A stretch of 41,838 bases of DNA from Bacteroidales bacterium (GTDB lineage: Bacteria; Bacteroidota; Bacteroidia; Bacteroidales; F082). The DNA is taken from assembly GCA_015491905.1 (NCBI GenBank), contig WGGC01000085.1, positions 1-41,838 on the forward strand, written 5' to 3'. A program made the translations under genes and the position numbers. Positions 8,384 to 16,278 of the stretch are shown one piece after another. The stretch's first letter is position 1; each line of letters starts with the position of its first letter. Under the pieces are notes generated by a model. The model ran no database searches. It was not told where the DNA came from and saw only the letters and a list, made by a program, of their open reading frames with translations.

Positions 8384-9844
8384 ATGTTGGCAGTACAAGA
8401 GAAAAAAAAGTTATTGGTTTTATACCTTGTTACAGGAGCTTTCCTGATGCTTAGTTTTTTCTTTATGATAAAGAAGGATTTCTACTGGTTTTTTTCTCTT
8501 CCTCTATTGTTGGCAATTGTTTATTATTATGTAGTTTCTCTGGATAAAGTTCTGCTTTTTATTGTGTTTTTCACTCCTTTGGCTGTTAATATACCTGTCT
8601 CGGGGTTAGGTTCTTCATTGTCTATTCCTACAGAACCTCTTTTGGCGGGTGTTTTGTTATTATTTATAATAAACATTCTCATTGCAGGTGAGTATGATAA
8701 AAAGGCTGCTACCCATCCTGTTTCTTATATGATTTATTTTTATTTGATTTGGATGACAGTTACAACACTAACAAGTAGTAATTTTATGGTTTCACTAAAG
8801 CATCTCATTTCCCGAACATGGTTTATTGTTCCATTTTATTTTCTTGGTATTCCGTTATTCAGGAAAGAAAAGAATATTTATCGTTTTATTGGATTATACG
8901 GGTTGGGTTTAGTTTTAGTAGTTTTTTATACATGGTGGCGTCATGCACAATATGGTTTTGGAGAAGATGCCGGACATTGGGTTATGACTCCTTTTTATAA
9001 TGATCATACTGCTTATGGTGCTGCTCTTGCTCTTTTTATTCCTGTTTTTATTTCTTTTATATTTTTCCGAAATATCAAGCCGGGGATAAGGATACTTTCA
9101 TTTGTGATATCTGTAATTTTATTAATTGCAATCATATTATCATATAGCCGGGCAGCATGGTTAGGTCTTGCCGGAGCAATACTTGTTTTATTATTTATAT
9201 GGTTTAAAGTTAAATTTAGATGGATTTTATTTTCTTTGTTGATTTCTGCAGGCACATTAATGATATTCCAACAGCAGATACTCGATCAATTGGAAAAAAA
9301 TAAACAGGATTCGTCATCTAATTATTATGAACATATACGGTCAATGACTAATATATCTTCTGATGCCAGTAATTTAGAACGGCTGAATCGTTGGTCATCT
9401 GCAATCAGGATGTTTGATGCACGTCCCTTTATGGGATGGGGCCCGGGAACATATCAGTTTGTGTACGCACCTTTTCAATTGTCACGGGAAAGAACTGTAA
9501 TATCTACTAATACCGGAGATAGGGGAACAGCGCACAGTGAATATCTTGGCCCTCTTTCCGAAGAGGGGATTTTTGGTTTACTATCTGTTTTAATTTTATT
9601 TGGATATATTGTATATACAGGATTACGGGTTTATAAAAAAGCAAAAGGGGATATTCGTGTTCTTTCAATAGGAGTGACTTTAGCATTAATTACTTATTTT
9701 ATACATGGTTTTTTAAATAATTTTCTTAGTACCGACAAATTAGCTGTTCCTGTTTGGGGTTTTATGGCGATTCTTGTAGCTATTGATATCTATTACCTTC
9801 CACAAAAAGAAAAAGCCGGAAAAAGTAATCTTTCCGGCTCATAA
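8384..9844 (+). CDS. O-antigen ligase/polymerase family protein
   Basis: A 486-residue polytopic membrane protein of the Wzy_C/WaaL superfamily. Many membrane spans flank one large polar loop around residues 300-390 containing GWGPGTYQF and a GTAHSEYLGPLSEEG segment, where the conserved His and Glu of this family occur. It would either polymerise O-unit repeats (Wzy) or ligate finished glycan to a lipid A core or other acceptor (WaaL); sequence alone does not decide. The upstream Wzz-like gene favours a chain-assembly role. The last 9 codons overlap the hairpin of a terminator that serves the opposite strand (9801-9839). Confidence 0.86.
   Translation: MLAVQEKKKLLVLYLVTGAFLMLSFFFMIKKDFYWFFSLPLLLAIVYYYVVSLDKVLLFIVFFTPLAVNIPVSGLGSSLSIPTEPLLAGVLLLFIINILIAGEYDKKAATHPVSYMIYFYLIWMTVTTLTSSNFMVSLKHLISRTWFIVPFYFLGIPLFRKEKNIYRFIGLYGLGLVLVVFYTWWRHAQYGFGEDAGHWVMTPFYNDHTAYGAALALFIPVFISFIFFRNIKPGIRILSFVISVILLIAIILSYSRAAWLGLAGAILVLLFIWFKVKFRWILFSLLISAGTLMIFQQQILDQLEKNKQDSSSNYYEHIRSMTNISSDASNLERLNRWSSAIRMFDARPFMGWGPGTYQFVYAPFQLSRERTVISTNTGDRGTAHSEYLGPLSEEGIFGLLSVLILFGYIVYTGLRVYKKAKGDIRVLSIGVTLALITYFIHGFLNNFLSTDKLAVPVWGFMAILVAIDIYYLPQKEKAGKSNLSGS
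9801..9839 (-). terminator. Rho-independent terminator of the lpx-efp operon
   Basis: Read on the minus strand, a perfect 9-bp stem (AGCCGGAAA at 9839-9831 with TTTCCGGCT at 9822-9814) and an 8-nt loop are followed by TTTTCTTTTTG. It begins 25 nt after the efp stop codon. The plus strand has no comparable T-tract after the stem, so it is directional for the minus strand. The hairpin lies within the coding end of the converging O-antigen gene. Confidence 0.8.
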
Positions 9845-9863
9845 ATAAAATATATAAATTATT

Positions 9864-10430
9864 TTACCCTTTAACTCTTTCCGAATAGGAATGTGAACGT
9901 GTATCGACCTTAATTTTATCACCAATATTAATAAAAAGGGGAACTTTCACTACTGCACCTGTTTCAAGTGTAGCATCTTTAAAAGCATTGGTTGCAGTAT
10001 TTCCTTTTTCACCGGGTTCGGTATATGTAACTTCTAATGTTACATAGGCTGGCATTTCACATTCAATAGGAGATTCGGTCTCAGCATGAAAGGCAATGGT
10101 TACCATATCTCCTTCTTTAAGTAAATCAGGAGCAGATATGATACTTTTCTCTACAGGGATTTGTTCAAAAGTCTCTGTATTCATAAAGTGAAAAGACTCT
10201 CCATCATTATATAAATATTGGAAAGGCCTTTTTTCAATGCGTTGAACGTTAATCTTAACCCCTGAAGTAAAAGTATTCGGGACAACTTTTCCTGATCTTA
10301 CATTTTTTAATTTTGTGCGTACGAATGCAGGCCCTTTTCCGGGTTTAACATGTTGAAATTCAACAATTGTCCATAAGTCTCCGTTAAACTCTATACATAA
10401 TCCGTTTCTGAAATCTGATGTTGTTGCCAT
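9864..10430 (-). CDS. efp: Translation elongation factor P
   Basis: A full-length 188-residue EF-P, which binds ribosomes stalled at polyproline stretches and promotes peptide bond formation. The N-terminal KOW-like domain carries the loop KPGKGPAFVR, with Lys32 at the tip where EF-P proteins are modified; a lysine rather than arginine argues against an EarP rhamnosylation pathway. The two C-terminal OB domains end in the expected GDKIKVDTRSHSYSERV. No EpmA or EpmB gene is in the window, so whether Lys32 is modified is unknown. The gene is last in the lipid A operon, 32 nt after lpxA, and a strong terminator follows. Confidence 0.96.
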   Translation of the reverse strand: MATTSDFRNGLCIEFNGDLWTIVEFQHVKPGKGPAFVRTKLKNVRSGKVVPNTFTSGVKINVQRIEKRPFQYLYNDGESFHFMNTETFEQIPVEKSIISAPDLLKEGDMVTIAFHAETESPIECEMPAYVTLEVTYTEPGEKGNTATNAFKDATLETGAVVKVPLFINIGDKIKVDTRSHSYSERVKG

Positions 10431-10462
10431 ATGATTTAAAAGTAAATTATTTTAATAAAAAA

Positions 10463-11251
10463 TTATTCAGACATGCGTCTATATCCGCGCATCATACCAC
10501 GTTGAGAATTCTGTATAAAATTGAGGATCTCATCTCTATCTGCATTAATAGGCATATTTGCTTCTATAAAGCGAACGGCCTGACTAATATTTCTTCCTTT
10601 CAAGTATAAATTTCTATATACCTCGTGGATGAAGTTTATTTGTTCATTACTATACCCCCGTCTTCTTAAACCAATAGAATTAACACCCACAAAAGAAATA
10701 GGAAACCTTGCAGCTTTGGAAAATGGCGGCACATCTTTTGTAACCATACTTCCTCCTGATATCATTGTGTGTTTGCCAATGTGTACAAACTGATGAATTG
10801 CCGACATTCCGCCTATAATAGCATAATCATCGATTTCTATATGGCCTGCCAGATTAACAGCATTGGCTAAAATAACATTATCCTTAATAATACAATCGTG
10901 GGCAATATGAACATAAGCCATAAGAAGGCAATTGTTACCTACCTGAGTTTCCCAGTTGGCTTTAGTACCCCGGTTTATGGTTACAAACTCCCTTATGGTG
11001 GTGTTATCTCCAACTCTTACCAAGGTGTTTTCTCCCTCATATTTTAGATCCTGGGGAATAGCAGAAATAACAGCACCTGGAAAAATTTTACAGTTTTTTC
11101 CTATTCGTGCGCCTTCCATAATGGTAACGTTGGAACCAATCCAGGTGCCTTCACCAATTTCTACATTTTTTTCTATGTTTACGAAAGGTTCAATAACAAC
11201 ATTCGGTGCCAGTCTTGCTTCAGGATGGACGTAAGCTAATGGTTGATTCAT
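10463..11251 (-). CDS. lpxA: UDP-N-acetylglucosamine O-acyltransferase
   Basis: A 262-residue left-handed beta-helix acyltransferase that performs the first step of lipid A synthesis, moving a 3-hydroxyacyl chain from acyl carrier protein to the 3-hydroxyl of UDP-GlcNAc. Hexapeptide repeats of the I-G-x-x-x type fill residues 10-190, catalytic His118 lies in HIAHDC, and the helical C-terminal domain contains the RRRGYSNEQI motif. Length matches E. coli LpxA. Its ATG overlaps the fabZ stop by 4 nt (ATGA, 11248-11251), consistent with translational coupling. Confidence 0.96.
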   Translation of the reverse strand: MNQPLAYVHPEARLAPNVVIEPFVNIEKNVEIGEGTWIGSNVTIMEGARIGKNCKIFPGAVISAIPQDLKYEGENTLVRVGDNTTIREFVTINRGTKANWETQVGNNCLLMAYVHIAHDCIIKDNVILANAVNLAGHIEIDDYAIIGGMSAIHQFVHIGKHTMISGGSMVTKDVPPFSKAARFPISFVGVNSIGLRRRGYSNEQINFIHEVYRNLYLKGRNISQAVRFIEANMPINADRDEILNFIQNSQRGMMRGYRRMSE

Positions 11252-11730
11252 GAATTTTCTTTATTTTTTACTACTTGAGCGGTAAGTTCTCCTTCCATTA
11301 CCATTTTGTTTCCCACATAAGCCTTTCCTCTCATTATGCATACTCCTCTTCTTATTGGCGCTGTCTGCTCCAGGGAAAAGATAACAGTGTCTCCCGGAAC
11401 AATTTTCCCTTTAAAACGTACATTATTTACTTTCAGGAAGTATGTTGAGTAATTTTCCGGGTCCGGGATACCATGAAGAAAATGAATTCCGCCTACCTGT
11501 GCCATTGCTTCTATCTGAAGTACACCCGGCATAACAGGCTCGTCAGGAAAGTGACCTGTAAAAAAGGGTTCATTCATGGTTACATTTTTAACTCCAATAA
11601 TCTGAGTTTCTGTTATCTCAAGAATTTTATCAACTAGCAAAAATGGAGGTCTGTGTGGTAAAATTTTTTTTATGGCCTTAATATCCAGTAGCGGTTCTGC
11701 ATAAATGTCAAAAGGTGGTTCTTTAATCAT
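11248..11730 (-). CDS. fabZ: 3-hydroxyacyl-ACP dehydratase FabZ
   Basis: A 160-residue hotdog-fold dehydratase that removes water from 3-hydroxyacyl-ACP in fatty acid elongation. HRPPFLLVDKI (26-36) and GHFPDEPVMPGVLQIEAMAQ (59-78) are present, with catalytic His60 and Glu74. About 17 residues precede the usual FabZ start, resembling the linker found when this domain is fused to LpxC in many Bacteroidota. Here the gene starts with its own ATG at 11730, 8 nt inside the end of lpxC and in the +1 frame, so the two are separate proteins. It competes with LpxA for 3-hydroxyacyl-ACP, so co-expression with lpxA and lpxC makes sense. Confidence 0.95.
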   Translation of the reverse strand: MIKEPPFDIYAEPLLDIKAIKKILPHRPPFLLVDKILEITETQIIGVKNVTMNEPFFTGHFPDEPVMPGVLQIEAMAQVGGIHFLHGIPDPENYSTYFLKVNNVRFKGKIVPGDTVIFSLEQTAPIRRGVCIMRGKAYVGNKMVMEGELTAQVVKNKENS

Positions 11731-12658
11731 TGGTTTTAACTTTTTGGTTTATGTGATTAAAAATTAATTTTGCAAATTCTGTATTGGCATGATGACCGGG
11801 TCTTGTAGCTGTAACATGTCCTTTTAATGGTTTTCCTAAAAGATACAAATCTCCAATAATATCTAACAATTTATGTCTTGCCGGTTCATTATCAAAATAG
11901 AGAGAAAGGTTATTAAGAATTCCATTTCCATTAACTTTTACTCTTGGCTTATCAAATAAATCAGCCAGGTAATCCATCTCTTCCTGAGGTACTTTTCTAT
12001 TTACAAAAACAATAGCATTATTTAAATCGCCACCTTTTATTAAGTCATTTTTTAACAGGAATTCTAGTTCATGTAAAAAAACAAATGTACGACACGGAGC
12101 AATTTCTGCTTTAAACTCCGAAATATCTTCTAATGTGGCAGATTGTTCACCCAGCACTCGGGACTCAAAATCAATAATGGTATCTACTGAAAACCTTTTG
12201 GAAGGACGTATTTCAATAGTAGTTTTTTTCTCAGGAATTTCCATCCTTAAAGGTTCATCAATAACAATGTATTCTCTTTCAGCATCTAACTCTTCTATGC
12301 CTACTTCTTCAATGGCTTCTACAAAATACCTGGCGGAACCATCTTTAATAGGAACCTCTTCCATATCTACCTCAATAAGGGCATTGTCAATACTCATACC
12401 ACGTAAGGCTGCCATAACATGTTCAATGGTGTGAACTTTTGTATTGCCTTTACCGATACATGTGCCCCTGTTTGTGCTTATAACATTGTTTACCAGTGCT
12501 TCTATAAGCGGACTGTCTTTTATATCTGTTCTTTTAAATTTTATGCCGTAATCAGCGGGTGCCGGATTAAACGTCATTGTTCCTTTTTGTCCTGTATGAA
12601 GACCTTGTCCTTTAATCGATATCGCTTTTTTCAGCGTTGTTTGCCTTTCAATCATCAA
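11723..12658 (-). CDS. lpxC: UDP-3-O-acyl-N-acetylglucosamine deacetylase LpxC
   Basis: A 311-residue zinc amidase catalysing the committed step of lipid A synthesis. The zinc ligands are recognisable: His80 in HTIEH, His262 and Asp266 in RHKLLDIIGD; the GHHANTEF segment holds the conserved active-site histidine (His289). In many Bacteroidota this enzyme is fused to FabZ; here the frame ends with TAA at 11725-11723 and FabZ is translated separately. The first ATG gives MMIERQ; the second ATG, one codon later, is equally possible. A candidate promoter box lies about 30 nt upstream. Confidence 0.95.
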   Translation of the reverse strand: MMIERQTTLKKAISIKGQGLHTGQKGTMTFNPAPADYGIKFKRTDIKDSPLIEALVNNVISTNRGTCIGKGNTKVHTIEHVMAALRGMSIDNALIEVDMEEVPIKDGSARYFVEAIEEVGIEELDAEREYIVIDEPLRMEIPEKKTTIEIRPSKRFSVDTIIDFESRVLGEQSATLEDISEFKAEIAPCRTFVFLHELEFLLKNDLIKGGDLNNAIVFVNRKVPQEEMDYLADLFDKPRVKVNGNGILNNLSLYFDNEPARHKLLDIIGDLYLLGKPLKGHVTATRPGHHANTEFAKLIFNHINQKVKTND

Positions 12659-12910
12659 ATCAATATCCAGTTAATAAAAAATTTTCGCAAAAATAATATT
12701 TTTTTCTTGTCATTTAAGTTTCTTTGACAGAAGATTATTTATGCTTTTGTGTAATTGTCTGTTATTAAATCATATAAGGTGTTTTTAGAATATTAAAGTA
12801 TTTAAACTTTTTATTTAAAACATCTGTTTTTACGTTATTTTAATATGATGTTAATTTTATCAGTTAAGTTGGGGAAACCAGATTTTATTTTTCCACCCAA
12901 ATAACTAAAG
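12659..12910. other. AT-rich gap between lpxD and lpxC
   Basis: This 252-nt stretch separates the otherwise tightly packed lipid A genes. I see no ORF or strong hairpin. It contains a candidate minus-strand -7 box close to lpxC (12688-12695), so lpxC-fabZ-lpxA-efp may be transcribed apart from lpxD. Confidence 0.5.
12688..12695 (-). promoter_or_regulatory. Candidate -7 box for lpxC (TATTTTTG on the minus strand)
   Basis: CAAAAATA on the plus strand reads TATTTTTG on the minus strand, matching TAnnTTTG, about 30 nt before the lpxC ATG. No clear -33 TTG is visible at the usual distance. Confidence 0.4.
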
Positions 12911-13939
12911 TTAATCACTATTTTTATCCTTTTCCAATTCAGAGATTCTTTTTTCTATTTTTTCAAAGTTTTTAAAAAGAGCATAAGAACGTTGAAATTT
13001 GCTGTAATTATAGGCCGGAGATCCTGCAAAAAATTCTCCAGCTTTTTTTATGTTCTTGGTCATACCTGCTTGTGCCTGAATTTTTGTGCCATCTGCAATT
13101 TTTACATGTCCTGCAAAACCAACCTGACCTCCAATCATACAGTTTTTTCCAATTTTAGTAGAACCGGAAATTCCTGTTTGAGCTGCAATAACAGTGTTTT
13201 CACCAATTTCAACATTATGAGCTACCTGAATAAGATTGTCTAGCTTAACGCCTTTTTTTATTATTGTAGATCCTAATGTAGCCCTGTCAATTGTAGTGTT
13301 GGCACCTATCTCCACATAGTCTTCAATAATAACATTACCTATTTGAGGAATTTTTTTATAATTATTGTCAGATTGCGGAGCAAATCCAAACCCATCGGAG
13401 CCAATTACAACTCCTGCATGAATTACGCATTCTTTACCTATTTTACATTCATCATATATTTTCACACCTGCAAAAAGTATTGTATTAGCTCCTATTTTAC
13501 ATTGTGAACCTATTGTGGAATTGCCATGAATTCTTACATTATCTCCAATTTCAGTGTTGTCACCAATTATAACAAAATCGCCAATAAAAACATTTTTTCC
13601 AATTATTGCGGAAGGAGAAATAGCTGCATGTTTTGAAATGCCTGTTTTTTTTCTTTTAGCATTTTCATACATTTCCAATAAAGATGTAAAAGCTAAATAA
13701 GCATCTTTTACTCTTATTAAGGTTGGTTGTATTGTTTTTTCAGGTTTAAAATCTTCATTTACGATAACAATATCGGCTTTAGTATCATAAATATAATTGG
13801 TATAAGCAGGATTTGCTAAAAAACTAATACTCCCCGGCCTTCCTTCTTCTATTTTTGCCAGTGATGATACTTCTATATCCGGATTTCCTTCAATGTTTCC
13901 GTTTAATGCCTGAGCAATCTGTTTTGCCGTAAATTTCAT
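12911..13939 (-). CDS. lpxD: UDP-3-O-(3-hydroxyacyl)glucosamine N-acyltransferase
   Basis: A 342-residue LpxD, which adds the second, N-linked 3-hydroxyacyl chain in lipid A synthesis. The start is placed at the ATG at 13939, giving [14 protein letters not shown], the usual LpxD N-terminus; an upstream in-frame ATG at 13963 would add eight residues that the family lacks. The uridine-binding N-terminal domain is followed by a long series of hexapeptide repeats (about residues 100-290) and a C-terminal helix rich in Lys and Glu. The catalytic histidine is expected in the [10 protein letters not shown] segment. It is the first gene of the lipid A group on this strand. Confidence 0.95.
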   Translation of the reverse strand: MKFTAKQIAQALNGNIEGNPDIEVSSLAKIEEGRPGSISFLANPAYTNYIYDTKADIVIVNEDFKPEKTIQPTLIRVKDAYLAFTSLLEMYENAKRKKTGISKHAAISPSAIIGKNVFIGDFVIIGDNTEIGDNVRIHGNSTIGSQCKIGANTILFAGVKIYDECKIGKECVIHAGVVIGSDGFGFAPQSDNNYKKIPQIGNVIIEDYVEIGANTTIDRATLGSTIIKKGVKLDNLIQVAHNVEIGENTVIAAQTGISGSTKIGKNCMIGGQVGFAGHVKIADGTKIQAQAGMTKNIKKAGEFFAGSPAYNYSKFQRSYALFKNFEKIEKRISELEKDKNSD

Positions 13940-13955
13940 TCTTAAAAGTTTATTG

Positions 13956-13999
13956 TTAACCAAATTTTATAGAAATATATTTCAGCACTTTTTGGTTAA
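13956..13999. repeat. Inverted repeat in the lpxD leader
   Basis: TTAACCAAA (13956-13964) is repeated in exact inverted form as TTTGGTTAA (13991-13999), separated by 26 nt, starting 17 nt upstream of the lpxD ATG. It could be an operator or a weak RNA hairpin; AT-rich sequence makes chance occurrence possible. Confidence 0.4.
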
Positions 14000-14070
14000 T
14001 ATTTTACTATATTGTCATGAGTACAATTTTTAAATAAAAAATTTATAAAAAGCTACTCAAAATATTGTGA

Positions 14071-14078
14071 CAAAGGTA
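14071..14078 (-). promoter_or_regulatory. Candidate -7 box upstream of lpxD (TACCTTTG on the minus strand)
   Basis: CAAAGGTA on the plus strand reads TACCTTTG on the minus strand and matches TAnnTTTG. It lies about 130 nt before the lpxD start and would give a long leader containing the inverted repeat at 13956-13999. No -33 partner was found. Confidence 0.3.
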
Positions 14079-14116
14079 CTAATTTTATTGGCTTTAATGA
14101 GAAAATATCATTCAAA

Positions 14117-14590
14117 TTAGAATATTGGAAGTTGCCGTCTAAAGCCTTCTTCCAGAGAGATGAATGTTTCAGTAGCCGTAATTTCTAATATTGACTGTAT
14201 ATTTTCAACTAAAATCTTTTTCAGATGCTCATTATCATGGGCATATATTTTTAAAAATAATGAATATTTTCCGGTTGTATGGTGACACTCTACAACTTCA
14301 GGTATTTCAACAATTTTCTGAAATATTTCCTCATGGGTACGTGTGCTTGTGAGGTTTACCTGTATGCCTACAAAAGCAGTAGTTAAATAACCGGATTTTT
14401 TGGGATGTATGCAAACCTGCGAACCTGAAATTATTCCTGATTCTTTCATCTTTGCTACTCTTTGATGTACCAAAGCCCCGGAAATATGACATTTTCGTGC
14501 GATTTCCAAATATGGAAAACGGGCATCTTTTATCAAGAAGGATAAAATATCCTTATCCAGACTATCAATTTGTTTGGAATTTGATTTCAT
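14117..14590 (-). CDS. Lrp/AsnC-family transcriptional regulator
   Basis: A 157-residue regulator with the two-domain Lrp plan: an N-terminal winged helix-turn-helix (about residues 8-60, with DKDILSFLIKDARF and LEIARKCHISGALVHQRVAKM) and a C-terminal ligand-binding RAM domain (about 70-150). Such proteins sense amino acids and often control the gene they face. It is divergent from the Cys/Met-metabolism PLP enzyme gene at 14800 with a 209-nt shared region, the same arrangement as MdeR with the methionine gamma-lyase gene mdeA in Pseudomonas. Regulation of that neighbour is an inference from position. Confidence 0.9.
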   Translation of the reverse strand: MKSNSKQIDSLDKDILSFLIKDARFPYLEIARKCHISGALVHQRVAKMKESGIISGSQVCIHPKKSGYLTTAFVGIQVNLTSTRTHEEIFQKIVEIPEVVECHHTTGKYSLFLKIYAHDNEHLKKILVENIQSILEITATETFISLEEGFRRQLPIF

Positions 14591-14637
14591 AAATACCAGA
14601 TAATTATAAATTGAAAATAAAAAGTTATTAAAACTTT

Positions 14638-14645
14638 CAAATATA
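14638..14645 (-). promoter_or_regulatory. Candidate -7 box for the Lrp-family gene
   Basis: CAAATATA on the plus strand reads TATATTTG on the minus strand and matches TAnnTTTG, about 48 nt upstream of the regulator ATG. No -33 element is evident and the region is very AT-rich. Confidence 0.3.
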
Positions 14646-14706
14646 AAATTAAATCTTTATTTTTTGATAAATATCGTTATTTATTCTCTTTAATTTAATG
14701 ATTTTG

Positions 14707-14714
14707 TATTTTTG
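14707..14714 (+). promoter_or_regulatory. Candidate -7 box for the PLP-lyase gene
   Basis: TATTTTTG matches TAnnTTTG and lies 85 nt upstream of the ATG at 14800, within the region shared with the divergent Lrp-family gene. No clear -33 partner was found, as might be expected if an activator is needed. Confidence 0.3.
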
Positions 14715-14799
14715 TAAGGAAACTATTATGATATGGCGTTGTATGTAGTTAATAATTTGTTTTAGTATGATATAATAAAATAATTTAACCCATAAAAAA

Positions 14800-16008
14800 A
14801 TGAAAAAAAAATTTGATCCTGCAACATCTTTACAAAAACTGGAACAGTTTGGTGAATTTGGAGGCGTAAATCCTTCGATTACCGATTCTGCTACATTTAC
14901 ATTTATGTCGGAAGAGGAAATGATTAAGACATTTCATGGTGAAGCTGCCGGTTGCTTTTTATATTCAAGGCATTGGAACCCAAGTAACAGGTATTTGTCT
15001 GAAGCACTTGCCGCCATGGAAGGTACTGAAATGGCATGGGTAACTGGTTCGGGAATGGCTGCAATAACTACTACGCTTTTGCAACTTTGCAATAGTGGAG
15101 ACCATATTGTAACAAGTATTACAACTTATGGCGGTACATATGCTTTTCTGGCTAATTATTTGAAAAAATTTAATATTGAAGTTACCTTCGTTAATATTTC
15201 TGATATTGATAGTGTTAAGAAAGCCATGCGTCCAAATACCAAAGTGCTGTATACTGAGACTATGACAAATCCTATGTTGCAGATTTCCAACATCCCGGAA
15301 CTGGCAAAAATCACAAAAAAACATGGTTCTGCAAAGTTGGTGGTAGATAATACTTTTACTCCCATGATATTTAGTCCTTATTTATTAGGAGCTGATATTG
15401 TTGTATATAGTATGACTAAATTTATTAATGGAAAAAATGATGCGGTAGCTGGGGCTATATGCGGTTCAAATGAATTTATTGATTCTATAAGTAATGTAAA
15501 TGACGGTTCTGCTATGTTGCTTGGGCCTGTATTAGATCCGTTACGTTCATCGAGTATATTAAAAAATATGGCAACGTTACATATCAGGATGCAGAAACAC
15601 AGTGAAAATGCAATGTATCTTGCCAGGAAATTTAAGAAAATCGGGTTGAAACATCTTTATCCCGGATTGCCTGACCATCCGGATCATCACTTAATGAAGA
15701 AGTTGATGAATAAGGATTTTGGCTTTGGCGGTATGATTGCCATTGATTTGGAGACAGCCGAAAGAGCAGCTCCATTTATGGAAATAATGCAGAAAAAAGG
15801 CGTTGGATATCATGCCGTGAGTTTGGGTTATTTTAAAACATTGTTTTCCAATTCAGGGAAAAGCACTTCCTCTGAAGTCCCGGAAGAAATACAAAGAGAA
15901 ATTGGCCTTTCTCCCGGTTTAGTCCGGTTTTCGGTAGGATTGGATCATGATATTGAACGCAGTTACAAATTGATTGAAGATACTCTTAAAGAATTAAACT
16001 ACATTTAG
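14800..16008 (+). CDS. Cys/Met-metabolism PLP enzyme (methionine gamma-lyase-like)
   Basis: A 402-residue enzyme of the trans-sulfuration family, PLP-dependent fold type I. The Schiff-base lysine is Lys207 in SMTKFINGKND, the Asp that contacts the cofactor ring is in VVDNTF, and the neighbouring-subunit phosphate-binding motif YSRHWNPSN is present. Members include methionine gamma-lyase, cystathionine gamma-lyase and cystathionine gamma-synthase. The segment TTYGGTYAFL has Gly where characterised methionine gamma-lyases carry a key Cys, so the reaction is uncertain. The divergent Lrp-type regulator suggests an amino-acid-responsive catabolic role. A strong terminator follows the stop codon. 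Confidence 0.87.
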   Translation: MKKKFDPATSLQKLEQFGEFGGVNPSITDSATFTFMSEEEMIKTFHGEAAGCFLYSRHWNPSNRYLSEALAAMEGTEMAWVTGSGMAAITTTLLQLCNSGDHIVTSITTYGGTYAFLANYLKKFNIEVTFVNISDIDSVKKAMRPNTKVLYTETMTNPMLQISNIPELAKITKKHGSAKLVVDNTFTPMIFSPYLLGADIVVYSMTKFINGKNDAVAGAICGSNEFIDSISNVNDGSAMLLGPVLDPLRSSSILKNMATLHIRMQKHSENAMYLARKFKKIGLKHLYPGLPDHPDHHLMKKLMNKDFGFGGMIAIDLETAERAAPFMEIMQKKGVGYHAVSLGYFKTLFSNSGKSTSSEVPEEIQREIGLSPGLVRFSVGLDHDIERSYKLIEDTLKELNYI

Positions 16009-16028
16009 TTTTTCAAAGAGGCTTAAAT

Positions 16029-16070
16029 AAAACTGAGAAGATTATTTTATAGTCTTCTCAGTTTTTATTT
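16029..16070 (+). terminator. Rho-independent terminator after the PLP-lyase gene
   Basis: A perfect 13-bp stem (AAAACTGAGAAGA at 16029-16041 with TCTTCTCAGTTTT at 16053-16065) and an 11-nt loop run into TTTTTATTTT. It starts 21 nt after the stop codon at 16008. Confidence 0.88.
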
Positions 16071-16120
16071 TACATAATTATCATTTGATTTATAAAATTA
16101 TTCAGGTTAATAGCAGTAAC

Positions 16121-16267
16121 TGCAGCAGGGACAGTAGCGGCAGCCCGGTATTGGCAAGTTTGCAGGGAGGCTGGTGGAGGAGGGGCGACCTAAGGAGCCC
16201 CCTAAAACACCTTAGCCGAACCAAACTTGCCGATGCCGGCTATAGCGAATGGCCCGTTAAGCTGTCC
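16121..16267 (-). repeat. Palindromic element, copy A
   Basis: A GC-richer island between the converging PLP-lyase and peptide-transporter genes. Nested inverted repeats are seen: GGACAG (16129-16134) with CTGTCC (16262-16267), and GGCAAGTTTG (16153-16162) with CAAACTTGCC (16222-16231). At the tip a small hairpin GGGGC/GCCCC encloses GACCTAAGGA (about 16182-16201). Read on the minus strand it shares border and tip sequences with the elements at 20778-20921 and 37074-37222, so it is placed on the minus strand in their orientation. A 62-codon ORF across it (16085-16273) is judged spurious. Confidence 0.75.
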
Positions 16268-16278
16268 AAATAATAATA

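Noticed and set aside
11700-11740. Programmed ribosomal frameshift joining LpxC and FabZ
   Set aside because: A +1 shift would be needed and I see no known slippery site; an 8-nt overlap with a proper ATG explains the arrangement.
13940-13963. Upstream start for lpxD
   Set aside because: The eight extra residues are not part of the family; MKFTAKQ at 13939 is the normal LpxD N-terminus.
16085-16273. 62-codon ORF between the PLP-lyase and peptide-transporter genes
   Set aside because: It runs through palindromic element A; its composition follows the repeat and not the coding pattern of the neighbours, and it matches no family I know.
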